From: Amycolatopsis camponoti
GTDB taxonomy: Bacteria; Actinomycetota; Actinomycetes; Mycobacteriales; Pseudonocardiaceae
Assembly (NCBI RefSeq): GCF_902497555.1
Contig: NZ_CABVGP010000003.1
Coordinates: 1,612,001-1,676,000, forward strand
DNA: 64,000 nt
Direction: 5' to 3'
The notes under the pieces: model-generated
What the model saw: the letters and a program-made list of their open reading frames with translations, nothing else
Database searches by the model: none
Told to the model about the DNA's origin: nothing
Made by a program: the position numbers and the translations under genes
Shown here: piece by piece, positions 10,274 through 19,304 of the stretch
How positions within the stretch are numbered: the stretch's first letter is position 1
Layout: every line of letters starts with the position of its first letter

Positions 10274-10540
10274 ACCGGATCTTGTGCCCGTGTGTCAAGG
10301 ATTACGGGCAAGCCGGCGATGTGGATCAACCCGCCGGAGCAACCTTGGTACGGAAAACGCACACGCACTGCGGACACGCCCTGTGAAGCTGTTAGAGTCG
10401 GCGACACGCTTCGGGACGAGTGTGCCCCGAAGCGTTCCTGGCTTGCGTGCCAGTAGTGCTGTGTGTTCCCGCCGGCCACCCGTGCCGGCCAAGCCGATCG
10501 TCGGTTGAGGACGGCCGACGACGCCGAGGAGGTCCCCCGC
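10274..10540 (+). promoter_or_regulatory. secY upstream region with leader hairpin
   Basis: A 267-base gap before secY. A possible -10 element TAGAGT lies at 10393-10398, with only a weak -35. Just downstream is a perfect 10-bp inverted repeat, ACGCTTCGGG / CCCGAAGCGT at 10406-10415 and 10426-10435, which would form in the secY leader RNA. The SD GAGGAGGT lies at 10526-10533. An independent promoter for secY-adk-map is expected because a terminator and an insert separate it from rplO. The promoter assignment is tentative. Confidence 0.4.
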
Positions 10541-11848
10541 GTGTTCAGCGCCTTCCGCTCGGCTCTCGCGACGCCGGATCTACGCAAGAAGATCCTGTTC
10601 ACGCTAGCCATCGTCGCGGTCTACCGAATCGGTGCGACCATCCCGGCACCCGGGATCTCCTACGGGGCGGTACAGGCCTGTAGCTCCCAGGCGCAGCAGG
10701 AAGGCGTCTACCAGCTGCTGAACCTGTTCAGCGGCGGTGCGCTGCTGCAGCTGTCGCTCTTCTCGACCGGGATCATGCCGTACATCACGGCGAGCATCAT
10801 CATCCAGCTGCTGACCGTGGTCATCCCGCGGTTCGAGGAGCTGAAGAAGGAAGGCCAGTCCGGCCAGGGCAAGCTGACCCAGTACACCCGGTACCTGACG
10901 GTCGCGCTGGCGATCCTGCAGGCCACCGGCGTGGTCGCGCTCGCGGACCGCAAGCAGCTCTTCCCGGACTGCGACCAGCCGATCATCCCGGACAACAGCG
11001 TCTACTCGCTCGCCATCATCGTCATCACGATGACCGCGGGCACCGCCGTCATGATGTGGCTGGGTGAGCTGATCACCGAGCGCGGCGTCGGCAACGGCAT
11101 GTCCGTCCTGATCTTCCTGAACATCGCCGCGCGCATCCCCGTCGAGGGCGGCAACATCCTCAGCAACGGCGGTGGCGTCGCGCTGACGATGATCTGCGTC
11201 TTCGGCTTGGTGATCATCGCGAGCGTCATCTTCGTCGAGCAGGGGCAGCGCCGGATCCCGGTGCAGTACGCCAAGCGCATGATCGGCCGCCGGATGTACG
11301 GCGGCACGTCGACCTACCTGCCGATCAAGGTGAACCAGGCCGGCGTCATCCCGGTCATCTTCGCGTCTTCCCTGCTGTACCTGCCGGACCTGATCAGCCG
11401 CCTCGTCGGCGACCAGAACAGCAACTCCGGCTGGCAGGTCTTCATCAAGAACTACATCGTGAACCAGTCCAGCTGGGTGCACATCGCGCTGTACTTCGCC
11501 CTGATCATCTTCTTCACGTACTTCTACATCACGATCACGTTCAACGTGGACGAGCGTGCGGAAGAGATGAAGAAGTTCGGCGGGTTCATCCCGGGCATCC
11601 GCCCGGGCCGCCCGACGGCGGAGTACCTGAGCTTCGTGCTCGGCCGGATCACCCTTCCGGGTTCGCTGTACCTGGGCATCATCGCGATCCTTCCGAACTT
11701 CTTCCTGTCGGTGACCGGTAGCGGGAACAACCAGAACTTCCCGTTCGGTGGCACGGCTGTGCTGATCATGGTCGGTGTCGGGCTCGACACCGTGAAGCAG
11801 ATCGAAAGCCAGCTGATGCAGCGCAACTACGAAGGGTTCTTGAAGTGA
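10541..11848 (+). CDS. secY: Preprotein translocase subunit SecY
   Basis: A 435-residue SecY, the ten-helix channel of the Sec translocon in the cytoplasmic membrane. The start [20 protein letters not shown], the GTG with GAGGAGGT upstream, and the blocks [20 protein letters not shown] and [13 protein letters not shown] identify it. The cytoplasmic loop [23 protein letters not shown] is conserved. A longer frame upstream exists but adds unrelated residues. The stop overlaps the adk GTG, giving the common secY-adk-map arrangement. Confidence 0.97.
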   Translation: MFSAFRSALATPDLRKKILFTLAIVAVYRIGATIPAPGISYGAVQACSSQAQQEGVYQLLNLFSGGALLQLSLFSTGIMPYITASIIIQLLTVVIPRFEELKKEGQSGQGKLTQYTRYLTVALAILQATGVVALADRKQLFPDCDQPIIPDNSVYSLAIIVITMTAGTAVMMWLGELITERGVGNGMSVLIFLNIAARIPVEGGNILSNGGGVALTMICVFGLVIIASVIFVEQGQRRIPVQYAKRMIGRRMYGGTSTYLPIKVNQAGVIPVIFASSLLYLPDLISRLVGDQNSNSGWQVFIKNYIVNQSSWVHIALYFALIIFFTYFYITITFNVDERAEEMKKFGGFIPGIRPGRPTAEYLSFVLGRITLPGSLYLGIIAILPNFFLSVTGSGNNQNFPFGGTAVLIMVGVGLDTVKQIESQLMQRNYEGFLK

Positions 11849-12399
11849 CACGGCTGGTTCTCGTGGGTCCGCCCGGCGCGGGCAAAGGTACGCAGGCGGA
11901 GGCCCTGTCGGAGCAGCTGCGCGTGCCGCACATCTCCACGGGCGAGCTGTTCCGCGCGCACGTCGGCCAGGAGACCCCGCTGGGCCAGGAAGCGAAGCGC
12001 TACCTGGACTCGGGCGAGCTCGTGCCCGACTCGGTCACGAACGAAATGGTCCGCGAGCGCCTGGCGGAGCCGGACGCGAAGGCCGGCTTCCTGCTCGACG
12101 GCTTCCCCCGCAACACCAAGCAGGCCGAGGTCCTCGGCGAGATCCTCGGCGACGCCGACGTCTCGCTCGACGCCGTGATCCAGCTGCAGGTGCCGGAGGA
12201 CGTCGTCGTGGCGCGCCTCATGTCCCGCGGCCGCGCCGACGACACCGAAGAGGTCATCCGCCGGCGTCAGCAGATCTACGTCTCGGACACCGCGCCGCTG
12301 CTGGAGTACTACGCCGACATCCTCGTGGTCGTCGACGGCGTCGGCAGCGTCGAGGAGATCTCCGGCCGGGTGCTGAAAGCGCTGCGCGACCGCACGTGA
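11845..12399 (+). CDS. adk: Adenylate kinase (short form)
   Basis: A 184-residue adenylate kinase (ATP + AMP to 2 ADP). The P-loop [10 protein letters not shown] is at residues 8-17, the AMP-binding segment ISTGELFRA follows, and LLDGFPRN carries the conserved DGFPR. The LID domain is the short type typical of actinobacteria, about 30 residues shorter than E. coli Adk and without zinc cysteines. The GTG overlaps the secY stop by four bases; the stop is next to the long form of map. Confidence 0.97.
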   Translation: MTRLVLVGPPGAGKGTQAEALSEQLRVPHISTGELFRAHVGQETPLGQEAKRYLDSGELVPDSVTNEMVRERLAEPDAKAGFLLDGFPRNTKQAEVLGEILGDADVSLDAVIQLQVPEDVVVARLMSRGRADDTEEVIRRRQQIYVSDTAPLLEYYADILVVVDGVGSVEEISGRVLKALRDRT

Positions 12400-12443
12400 A
12401 TCTCGGAGGGTTGCGTGTTCTGCAAGTGCTCCGCCGTGGGCGC

Positions 12444-13220
12444 ATGATCGAGGTCAAGACCCCGGACGAGCTGCAGGCGATGCGGGCTGCGGGGCTCGTC
12501 GTCGCCCGCACGCTGGCGGCGGTCCGCGCCACCGCGAAACCGGGCGTCAGCACGGCCGAGCTCGACGAGCTGGCCGAGCAGACGATCCGGGACGCCGGCG
12601 CGGTGCCGTCCTTCAAGGGCTACCACGGCTTCCCGGCGTCGATCTGCGCGTCGGTGAACGACCAGATCGTCCACGGCATCCCGGCGAAGACCCAGGTGCT
12701 GGCCGACGGCGACATCATCTCCGTCGACTGCGGGGCGATCCTCGACGGCTGGCACGGCGACTCCGCCGTCACGCTGGCCATCGGCGAGGTCTCCGACGCC
12801 GACCTGGCGCTGTCCGCGGCGACCGAGGCGGCGATGTGGGCCGGCATCGAGGCGGTCAGCGCCGGCGGCCGGTTGACCGACATCTCCTACGCCGTCCAGT
12901 CGGCCGCCGAACGCGCGGGCCGCGACGACGGCATCGAGTACGGGATGATCGTCGAGTACGGCGGTCACGGCATCGGGCGCCAGATGCACATGGACCCGTT
13001 CCTGCCGAACATCGGCAAGCCGGGCAAGGGCCCGCGGCTGAAGCCCGGCATGGCGCTGGCGATCGAGCCGATGCTGACCGGCGGCGGCGGCGAGACCCGC
13101 GAGCTGGACGACGGCTGGACGGTCGTCACGGCCGACGGCTCCCGCGCGGCCCACTGGGAGCACACCGTGGCGATCACCGAAGAAGGCCCGTGGGTTCTCA
13201 CGGCTCCGGAAGACTCCTGA
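12444..13220 (+). CDS. map: Methionine aminopeptidase type I
   Basis: Removes the N-terminal methionine from nascent proteins. The five metal ligands are visible: the two aspartates in VDCGAILDGWHGDSAVTLA, the histidine in GHGIGRQMH, and the glutamates in IEPMLT and HWEHTVAITEEG. I placed the start at ATG 12444 (258 residues, MIEVKTPDEL), the family's usual beginning. Upstream in-frame GTG codons at 12396 (overlapping adk) and 12426 could give a slightly longer protein. It sits directly after adk in the same transcript. Confidence 0.95.
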   Translation: MIEVKTPDELQAMRAAGLVVARTLAAVRATAKPGVSTAELDELAEQTIRDAGAVPSFKGYHGFPASICASVNDQIVHGIPAKTQVLADGDIISVDCGAILDGWHGDSAVTLAIGEVSDADLALSAATEAAMWAGIEAVSAGGRLTDISYAVQSAAERAGRDDGIEYGMIVEYGGHGIGRQMHMDPFLPNIGKPGKGPRLKPGMALAIEPMLTGGGGETRELDDGWTVVTADGSRAAHWEHTVAITEEGPWVLTAPEDS

Positions 13221-13483
13221 CCTGCGCATTCACCCTTCAGTGGTGATCGAGGTCACGTGCACCTGCGCGTTCTCCTAGCATGATTACCCCCGGTTTGGGG
13301 GTCGCGACACGGGTTGCGTACACTGTCAAGTCGGCGCACTTATCGCGCCCGGATCTCGCGCGCTCGTGATTTCACGATCTTGGGACCTGGGCACCAGTGT
13401 GCCACGCAACACCCGACCCAGCACTAGTGCTCGAGTTGATCAGGTGTGGCGGCCGACAGTGCAGACAAGGAAATGCGGAGGAC
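13221..13483 (+). promoter_or_regulatory. infA upstream region: hairpin and candidate promoter
   Basis: A 263-base non-coding gap. ACCCCC/GGGGGT with a five-base loop (13286-13302) could end the secY-adk-map transcript. A possible promoter TTGGGG (13295-13300), 18-base spacer, TACACT (13319-13324) would give a ~150-base leader for infA. The -10 matches the actinobacterial TAnnnT pattern; the -35 is weak. A GGAGGA ribosome binding site precedes infA. I see no other gene in the gap. Confidence 0.35.
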
Positions 13484-13705
13484 ATGGCGAAGAAAGACGG
13501 GGCCATCGAGGTCGAAGGCCGCGTAGTCGAGCCGCTCCCCAACGCGATGTTCCGCGTCGAGTTGGAGAACGGTCACAAGGTCCTGGCACACATCAGCGGC
13601 AAGATGCGGCAGCACTACATCCGCATCCTGCCCGAGGACAGGGTTGTCGTGGAGCTCTCGCCCTACGACCTCTCTCGTGGTCGCATCGTCTACCGCTACA
13701 AGTGA
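13484..13705 (+). CDS. infA: Translation initiation factor IF-1
   Basis: A 73-residue IF-1, an OB-fold protein that blocks the ribosomal A site during initiation. The sequence [20 protein letters not shown], then [13 protein letters not shown] and [20 protein letters not shown] covers the whole family. The ATG at 13484 follows GGAGGAC. It starts the infA-rpmJ-rpsM-rpsK-rpsD-rpoA-rplQ group. Confidence 0.98.
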   Translation: MAKKDGAIEVEGRVVEPLPNAMFRVELENGHKVLAHISGKMRQHYIRILPEDRVVVELSPYDLSRGRIVYRYK

Positions 13706-13723
13706 TCACGACGAGTCGCTTTT

Positions 13724-13768
13724 CGGGGGTTCCGGGTGGCGGAGCCCCCGGCTCTGGGGCGAAGCCCC
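13724..13768 (+). repeat. Paired hairpins between infA and rpmJ
   Basis: Two adjacent inverted repeats: CGGGGG/CCCCCG around a GTTCC-type loop (13724-13750) and GGGGC-GAA-GCCCC (13756-13768). They fill most of the 97-base gap. Similar paired G-rich/C-rich hairpins are common between genes in high-GC actinobacteria. They may weaken or process the transcript; no U-run is present. Confidence 0.5.
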
Positions 13769-13802
13769 GGATGACAGAGCAGCTACTAGGAGAGCAGAAG
13801 AC

Positions 13803-13916
13803 GTGAAGGTCCAGCCGAGCGTCAAGAAGATCTGCGACAAGTGCAAGGTGATCCGCCGGCACGGCCGGATCATGGTGATCTGCGAGAACCTGCGGCACAA
13901 GCAGCGGCAGGGCTGA
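13803..13916 (+). CDS. rpmJ: 50S ribosomal protein L36, zinc type
   Basis: A 37-residue L36 starting at a GTG ([20 protein letters not shown]). The zinc ligands are C11, C14, C27 and H32. L36 binds 23S rRNA late in 50S assembly. A GGAGAG ribosome binding site lies nine bases upstream. It is placed, as usual, between infA and rpsM. A 205-base gap follows in which I see no convincing gene. Confidence 0.97.
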   Translation: MKVQPSVKKICDKCKVIRRHGRIMVICENLRHKQRQG

Positions 13917-14121
13917 TCACTCGCACTCGAGCAGAGTGGATTGACGGCTACACAACCTCCCCGCACCTGCCGGGCCACGCGAGTGGTCCGGTTCACCCCC
14001 GGACTTCAGGCCGGGGCCGGGACACCCGAAGCGCAAGCAGAGGGCACGACAGGCGAGTCGGTCCCGGAACCGGACGGGGAGCAGACCTGAAGATGAATTC
14101 AATGAAGGAGCATCAACGCCA

Positions 14122-14502
14122 ATGGCACGACTCGCTGGCGTAGACCTCCCCCGCGAAAAGCGGTTGGAGATCGCGCTTACGTACATCTACGGCATCGGCC
14201 GTACCCGCTCGAAGCAGCTGATCAAGGCTGCCGAGCTCAACGCGGACACCCGCGTCAAAGACCTCAGCGATGACGACCTCGCGAAGCTGCGTACGTACAT
14301 CGAAGAGAACTTCAAGGTCGAGGGTGACCTTCGCCGCGAGGTGAACGCCGACATCCGTCGGAAGATCGAGATCGGGTGCTACGAGGGCCTTCGCTGGCGC
14401 CGCGGACTTCCCGTCCGTGGTCAGCGCACGAAGACCAACGCCCGTACCCGCAAGGGTCCGAAGAAGACGGTCGCCGGCAAGAAGAAGGCTGGCAAGAAGT
14501 GA
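14122..14502 (+). CDS. rpsM: 30S ribosomal protein S13
   Basis: A 126-residue S13, which sits in the 30S head and contacts tRNA and the 50S subunit. The start [20 protein letters not shown] and the C-terminal HTH-type RNA-binding part ([20 protein letters not shown]) are typical. Its TGA overlaps by three bases the GTG of an unrecognised 61-codon frame, unlike the common rpsM-rpsK arrangement. The 205 bases upstream hold no recognised promoter; AAGGAG lies at 14105-14110. Confidence 0.97.
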   Translation: MARLAGVDLPREKRLEIALTYIYGIGRTRSKQLIKAAELNADTRVKDLSDDDLAKLRTYIEENFKVEGDLRREVNADIRRKIEIGCYEGLRWRRGLPVRGQRTKTNARTRKGPKKTVAGKKKAGKK

Positions 14503-14684
14503 GCGTCCAGGGCAAGAAGGTCGTGCAGATGGGCGGCGTCCAGCGCCGCGGCACGGCTTGCGTTTCGCCCAAGGCGCTCTACGCCCGCCCGATGGCGCTC
14601 CGCAACCTGTACACCGACGCCGGGTCGATCATCCGGCGCGGACAGGCCGAAGCGGTCGCCGCTCACCAAGAGAACGCGCGCTAA
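14499..14684 (+). CDS. Unrecognised small gene between rpsM and rpsK (61 aa)
   Basis: A 62-codon frame from GTG 14499 to TAA 14684 fills most of the 200-base space between rpsM and rpsK. The GTG overlaps the rpsM stop (GTGA), the pattern used by translationally coupled genes here. About 90 percent of codons end in G or C, as in neighbouring real genes. The protein is basic ([20 protein letters not shown], later [20 protein letters not shown]) with one cysteine. I know no family for it. It could be a small ribosome-associated protein or a lineage-specific ORF. Confidence 0.5.
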   Translation: MSVQGKKVVQMGGVQRRGTACVSPKALYARPMALRNLYTDAGSIIRRGQAEAVAAHQENAR

Positions 14685-14702
14685 CAGGAGAACCCTCAGA
14701 AC

Positions 14703-15110
14703 ATGCCACCGAAGTCTCGTACTGCGGCCGGGGCCAAGAAGGTCCGCCGCAAGGAAAAGAAGAATGTCGCGCACGGTCACGCGCACATCAAGAGCACCTT
14801 CAACAACACCATCGTCTCGATCACGGACCCGACCGGTGCCGTGATCGCGTGGGCGTCGAGTGGTCACGTGGGCTTCAAGGGCTCCCGTAAGTCCACCCCG
14901 TTCGCCGCGCAGATGGCCGCCGAGAACGCTGCCCGCAAGGCCGCCGAGCACGGCATGAAGAAGGTCGACGTCTTCGTGAAGGGCCCGGGTTCGGGTCGCG
15001 AGACGGCGATCCGCTCGCTGCAGGCGGCCGGCCTCGAGGTCGGCACCATCCAGGACGTGACCCCGCAGCCTCACAACGGCTGCCGCCCGCCCAAGCGGCG
15101 CCGGGTCTGA
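14703..15110 (+). CDS. rpsK: 30S ribosomal protein S11
   Basis: A 135-residue S11, which forms part of the 30S platform and touches mRNA near the E site. Blocks [23 protein letters not shown] N-terminus (read as [20 protein letters not shown]), then [20 protein letters not shown] and [15 protein letters not shown] are diagnostic. It is preceded by CAGGAGAA and lies 18 bases after the small unrecognised gene. Confidence 0.97.
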   Translation: MPPKSRTAAGAKKVRRKEKKNVAHGHAHIKSTFNNTIVSITDPTGAVIAWASSGHVGFKGSRKSTPFAAQMAAENAARKAAEHGMKKVDVFVKGPGSGRETAIRSLQAAGLEVGTIQDVTPQPHNGCRPPKRRRV

Positions 15111-15133
15111 GGAACGGGGAGGAGTAAGAAGAA

Positions 15134-15739
15134 ATGGCTCGTTACACCGGCCCCGCGACGCGTATTTCGCGTCGCCTCAAGGTTGACCTCATCGGCGGCG
15201 ACCAGGCTTTCGAGCGTCGCCCCTACCCGCCGGGCCAGCACGGCCGCGGGCGCATCAAGGAGTCCGAGTACCTCCTGCAGTCGCAGGAGAAGCAGAAGGC
15301 TCGCTACACCTACGGCGTTCTCGAGCGTCAGTTCGTCCGGTACTACAAGGAAGCCGTCCGGCGTCCTGGCAAGACCGGTGAGAACCTGCTGCAGATCCTC
15401 GAGTCCCGCCTGGACAACGTGATCTACCGCGCCGGCATCGCCCGCACCCGCCGTCAGGCGCGTCAGCTGGTGAGCCACGGCCACTTCCTGGTCAACGGCG
15501 TCAAGGTCAACGTCCCGTCCTACCAGGTCTCGAAGTGGGACATCATCGACGTGCGGCCGAAGTCGTTCTCGATGCTGCCCCTGGTCGTGGCCAAGGAGTC
15601 CTACGGCGACCGTCCGGTCCCGGCGTGGCTGCAGGTCGTCCAGTCCAACCTCCGCGTGCTGGTCCACCAGCTGCCGGAGCGCGCGCAGATCGATGTTCCG
15701 GTCCAGGAACAGCTGATCGTCGAGCTTTACTCGAAGTAG
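15134..15739 (+). CDS. rpsD: 30S ribosomal protein S4
   Basis: A 201-residue S4 of the zinc-free type. S4 nucleates 30S assembly and in E. coli represses the alpha operon. The start MARYTGPATRISRRLKVDL and the S4 RNA-binding domain (RLDNVIYRAGIARTRRQARQ, then LVSHGHFLVNG) are clear. It lies between rpsK and rpoA with a GGGAGGAG ribosome binding site. Confidence 0.97.
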   Translation: MARYTGPATRISRRLKVDLIGGDQAFERRPYPPGQHGRGRIKESEYLLQSQEKQKARYTYGVLERQFVRYYKEAVRRPGKTGENLLQILESRLDNVIYRAGIARTRRQARQLVSHGHFLVNGVKVNVPSYQVSKWDIIDVRPKSFSMLPLVVAKESYGDRPVPAWLQVVQSNLRVLVHQLPERAQIDVPVQEQLIVELYSK

Positions 15740-15844
15740 TCCGGCCCCGGTCGGACGCAGGGCGGCGGCGCAACAGGTGCGCCGCCGCCGCGCCATCCCT
15801 TCGACGTCATATGGCGGGCGTCGTCTGGAAAGGAATTAGGAAGA

Positions 15845-16915
15845 ATGCTGATTTCCCAGCGGCCGGCTCTCGGCGAAGAGACGGTCAACGAGACCCGCTC
15901 CCGGTTCACCATCGAACCGCTGGAGCCCGGCTTCGGCTACACGCTCGGCAACTCGCTGCGTCGTACGCTGCTGTCGTCCATCCCGGGCGCGGCCGTGACG
16001 AGCATCCGCATCGACGGCGTGCTGCACGAGTTCACCACCGTTCCCGGGGTGAAGGAAGACGTCACCGACATCATCCTGAACCTCAAGGAGCTCGTGGTGT
16101 CCTCGGAAGAGGACGAGCCGGTCACCATGTACCTGCGCAAGCAGGGCCCCGGTGAGGTCACGGCGGCCGACATCGTGCCTCCGGCCGGCGTCACCGTGCA
16201 CAACCCGGACCTGCACATCGCGTCGCTGAACGGCAAGGGCAAGCTCGAGATCGAGCTCGTCGTCGAGCGCGGCCGCGGTTACGTTCCGGCCCTGCAGAAC
16301 AAGCAGGCGGGCGCGGAGATCGGCCGGATCCCGGTCGACTCGATCTACTCGCCGGTGCTGAAGGTGACGTACAAGGTCGAGGCCACCCGTGTCGAGCAGC
16401 GCACCGACTTCGACAAGCTGATCCTGGACGTCGAGACCAAGCCGTCGATCACGCCGCGCGACGCGGTCGCGTCGGCCGGCAAGACGCTGGTGGAGCTGTT
16501 CGGTCTCGCCCGCGAGCTGAACGTCGACGCCGAGGGCATCGAGATCGGCCCGTCGCCGCAGGAAGCGGACACCATCGCTGCCTACGCGATGCCGATCGAG
16601 GACCTGGACCTCACCGTCCGGTCGTACAACTGCCTCAAGCGCGAAGGCATCCACACGGTGGGCGAGCTGGTCTCGCGCAGCGAGGCGGACCTGCTCGACA
16701 TCCGCAACTTCGGCGCCAAGTCGATCGACGAGGTCAAGCTCAAGCTCGTCGGCCTCGGCCTCGCGCTGAAGGACAGCCCGCCCGGGTTCGACCCGACCGC
16801 GGCTGCCGCCAGCTACGACGGTGAAGGCTGGTCGGAGGGTGTCGGTGGCATCGCCGACGGGATTTCGGACGGCCACGACGATGGCCAGGACTACGCAGAG
16901 ACCGAGCAGCTCTAG
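15845..16915 (+). CDS. rpoA: DNA-directed RNA polymerase subunit alpha
   Basis: A 356-residue alpha subunit. The N-terminal assembly domain carries [20 protein letters not shown]. The C-terminal domain, from about residue 250, has [20 protein letters not shown] and [20 protein letters not shown], which contact DNA UP elements and activators. A flexible acidic tail of ~40 residues follows. AAGGAATTAGGAAG precedes the ATG. It lies between rpsD and rplQ as expected. Confidence 0.98.
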   Translation: MLISQRPALGEETVNETRSRFTIEPLEPGFGYTLGNSLRRTLLSSIPGAAVTSIRIDGVLHEFTTVPGVKEDVTDIILNLKELVVSSEEDEPVTMYLRKQGPGEVTAADIVPPAGVTVHNPDLHIASLNGKGKLEIELVVERGRGYVPALQNKQAGAEIGRIPVDSIYSPVLKVTYKVEATRVEQRTDFDKLILDVETKPSITPRDAVASAGKTLVELFGLARELNVDAEGIEIGPSPQEADTIAAYAMPIEDLDLTVRSYNCLKREGIHTVGELVSRSEADLLDIRNFGAKSIDEVKLKLVGLGLALKDSPPGFDPTAAAASYDGEGWSEGVGGIADGISDGHDDGQDYAETEQL

Positions 16916-16959
16916 GGCTCTGTGCCTGGACGCTGCGAGCTGAACTAGTAGGAGAACCA

Positions 16960-17634
16960 ATGCCCACCCCTACCAAGGGAGCCCGGCTCGGCGGGTCGTC
17001 CGCGCACGAGCGGCTGATCCTGGCCAACTTGGCCACGCAGCTGTTCGAGCACGGCAAGATCACGACGACCGAGGCGAAGGCCAAGCGGGTCCGCCCGCTG
17101 GCCGAGAAGCTGATCACCAAGGCGAAGCGGGGCGACCTGCACAACCGTCGTCAGGTGCAGCGCGTCGTCCGTGACAAGGACGTCGTCCACAAGCTGTTCG
17201 CCGAGATCGGTCCGCACTTCGCGGAGCGCGACGGTGGCTACACCCGGATCACCAAGACGATGCCGCGCAAGGGCGACAACGCCAAGATGGCGGTCATCGA
17301 ACTGGTGCCCGAGAAGACCGTGACTTCGGAAGCCGAGCGGGCTCGCAAGACCAAGTTCGCGAAGGACGAGAAGCCGGCCGCCGCGGTCGAGGCCCCCGCC
17401 ACCGAGGAAGCCGCTTCGGAGGCTCCCTACGGTGAGGGCAGCCACGCCGCGCTCGAGGACGGGACGCAGCCCGAGGGCTTCCCGATCAAGGGCAACGACG
17501 AGTCGAAGTACTACCACACCGAGGAAAGCCCGTACTACGAGCAGACCAAGGCCGAGGTGTGGTTCGCCTCCGCCGAGGCTGCCGAAGCCGCGGGCTTCTC
17601 GCTGCCGCCGTCGCAGCAGGACGACGAGTCCTGA
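16960..17634 (+). CDS. rplQ: 50S ribosomal protein L17 with acidic C-terminal extension
   Basis: L17 sits near the peptide-tunnel exit. The family core ([20 protein letters not shown] through [10 protein letters not shown]) ends near residue 117. The remaining ~105 residues are rich in Glu, Ala, Ser and Tyr ([20 protein letters not shown]) and end in SQQDDES. At 224 residues it is nearly twice the usual bacterial length; extended L17 tails are known in actinobacteria. The stop overlaps the possible CTG start of truA. Confidence 0.96.
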   Translation: MPTPTKGARLGGSSAHERLILANLATQLFEHGKITTTEAKAKRVRPLAEKLITKAKRGDLHNRRQVQRVVRDKDVVHKLFAEIGPHFAERDGGYTRITKTMPRKGDNAKMAVIELVPEKTVTSEAERARKTKFAKDEKPAAAVEAPATEEAASEAPYGEGSHAALEDGTQPEGFPIKGNDESKYYHTEESPYYEQTKAEVWFASAEAAEAAGFSLPPSQQDDES

Positions 17635-18539
17635 CGACGGAAGCCGTTCCGGACGAGCCCGCCACTCCCCCTGGGGAGGGCGGGCTCGTTCGTCTGCGCC
17701 TGGACGTCTCCTACGACGGCACGGACTTCTCCGGCTGGGCCCGGCAGCCGTCGCGACGCACGGTCCAGGGGGTCCTGGAGGAGGCGTTGCACCGGCAGCC
17801 GCCGGGGGCTTCGGTGCCGAAGTCCGTGGTGGTCGCGGGCCGCACGGACGCCGGGGTGCACGCGACGGGCCAGGTGGTGCACGTCGACGTCGTGCCGCTC
17901 GCTTCCTCGGCCGGGCGAATCCCGGTCTCCGCCGACGGCATCCCGGACCTGACCCGCATGACGGGCCGCTGGAACCGCCTCCTGCCGGGCGACGTCCGGG
18001 TGCTGGGCGCCCGGGTGGCCCCGGACGGTTTCGACGCCCGCTTCTCGGCGATCCGCCGCCACTACCGCTACCGAGTGTCCGACGCACCGTGGGGCGTGGA
18101 CCCGTTGCGCCGCAAGGACACGCTGGCCTGGAACCGTCCACTCTCGACGGACGCGATGAACGCGGCGGCGTCGGCACTGCTGGGGCTGCAGGACTTCGCG
18201 GCGTACTGCAAGCAGCGCGACACGGGCACGACGATCCGCGAGCTGCAGCGCCTGGAGTGGCGCCGGGTGGACGAGCACCTGCTGGAGGTGGCGGTCTCGG
18301 CGGACGCGTTCTGCCATTCGATGGTCCGCAGCCTGGTGGGCGCCCTGCTCCTGGTGGGCGACGGCCGCCGGGCACCCGGCTGGCCGGAACAGGTCCTGGC
18401 GAGCGGAGTCCGCGACAGCGCGGTGGCCCCGGCGCACGGCCTGACGCTGACCGCGGTCGACTACCCGCCGGACGCCGAACTGGCGGCGCGGGCCGAGCAG
18501 ACGCGCAACGTCCGCACCTCGCCCGCCGGTCGTGAGTGA
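17559..18539 (+). CDS. truA: tRNA pseudouridine synthase A
   Basis: Converts uridines 38-40 of tRNA anticodon arms to pseudouridine. The catalytic aspartate is in [20 protein letters not shown], and the core begins [20 protein letters not shown]. The start is unclear. The only canonical in-frame start is GTG 17559, inside rplQ. A CTG at 17631 overlapping the rplQ stop, with AGGA nine bases upstream, would skip the first 24 odd residues. The last codons and the TGA stop lie inside a 44-bp palindromic repeat. rplQ-truA adjacency is standard. Confidence 0.92.
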   Translation: MVRLRRGCRSRGLLAAAVAAGRRVLTTEAVPDEPATPPGEGGLVRLRLDVSYDGTDFSGWARQPSRRTVQGVLEEALHRQPPGASVPKSVVVAGRTDAGVHATGQVVHVDVVPLASSAGRIPVSADGIPDLTRMTGRWNRLLPGDVRVLGARVAPDGFDARFSAIRRHYRYRVSDAPWGVDPLRRKDTLAWNRPLSTDAMNAAASALLGLQDFAAYCKQRDTGTTIRELQRLEWRRVDEHLLEVAVSADAFCHSMVRSLVGALLLVGDGRRAPGWPEQVLASGVRDSAVAPAHGLTLTAVDYPPDAELAARAEQTRNVRTSPAGRE

Positions 18540-18573
18540 GAAACAGGGCTAGAACACTGTTTCTCACTCACGA
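18530..18573. repeat. 44-bp palindromic element, copy 1 (truA 3' end)
   Basis: Arms TCGTGAGTGAGAAACAG and its complement (17 bp each) enclose a ten-base loop, GGCTAGAACA. This copy is inverted relative to the other three and differs from them at one loop base. It carries the truA stop codon and lies between convergent genes. Very probably a bidirectional transcription terminator that is dispersed in the genome; that role is inferred. Confidence 0.85.
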
Positions 18574-18584
18574 CGGCTGAGACC

Positions 18585-19304
18585 TCAGTCGCCGCGGCGG
18601 ACCGGGCCGAGCAGTTGCTGCTCCTTGCCCGTCGTCACCAGCCGCAGCGGCCGCCACAGGTTGCGGCCGAGGGCCACGACCTGGTCGTCCTTCAGCATCG
18701 TCAGCTGGCGCATCATCTGCGGCGGCAGGTTCCAGATGCGGCCCGCCAGCTCGGCCTGGCCGGCCGGGAGACGCTGCATCAGCACCAGGTCCGCCGCGTT
18801 CGCCGTCACGCCCGCCTGCGGGTGCAGGTACGGCAGCACGTACACCGTCGTCTGCCACGGCGACCGCGGCGGGAACAGGTCCTGCGGGGTCGGGCCGCCG
18901 TCGGTCACCACCAGCAGCGGGGCGTCCTCGGACGGCCGCGGCAGCTCGACCGGCGACAGGCGCCTGATCTGCACCAGGGGTGACGGACGGCCGTCGCCGC
19001 TGCCGGCCGCGCGGGACAGCACCTGCCACTCGGTCGGGCGCCCGGTCGCGACCACGACCCACGCGCCGACCGCCATCGCGCGCATCGCGACCTGGCGGGC
19101 CAGGTACAGCCCGCCCACCAGCACGATGCGGGTCGGCGTCGAGCGCAGCGCCGAGATCGTCAGCGGCTCGCCCTTCAGGCCCGAGCCCAGCACGATGCCG
19201 CCGCGGTCGCCCGAGGGGCTGACCGCGTCGAGCATCGCGGGGTCCACGGTGAACTCCGGCGCCACCCCGATGTTCTGCCCGGCGTCGCGGACACGCGAGC
19301 TCAT
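18585..19304 (-). CDS. Conserved-type hypothetical protein coupled to eccE
   Basis: A 239-residue soluble-looking protein with no transmembrane segment and no family I recognise. Its ATG overlaps the eccE stop by four bases, so it is probably made with EccE and works with the T7SS. Visible features are alternating hydrophobic strands (TRIVLVGGLYLARQVAMRAM, WVVVATGRPTEWQVLSRAAG, APLLVVTDGG), suggesting an alpha/beta fold. Its position at the distal end of the eccE transcript suggests a cytoplasmic accessory factor. It could also be a diverged cytoplasmic partner domain of EccE. Confidence 0.7.
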   Translation of the reverse strand: MSSRVRDAGQNIGVAPEFTVDPAMLDAVSPSGDRGGIVLGSGLKGEPLTISALRSTPTRIVLVGGLYLARQVAMRAMAVGAWVVVATGRPTEWQVLSRAAGSGDGRPSPLVQIRRLSPVELPRPSEDAPLLVVTDGGPTPQDLFPPRSPWQTTVYVLPYLHPQAGVTANAADLVLMQRLPAGQAELAGRIWNLPPQMMRQLTMLKDDQVVALGRNLWRPLRLVTTGKEQQLLGPVRRGD

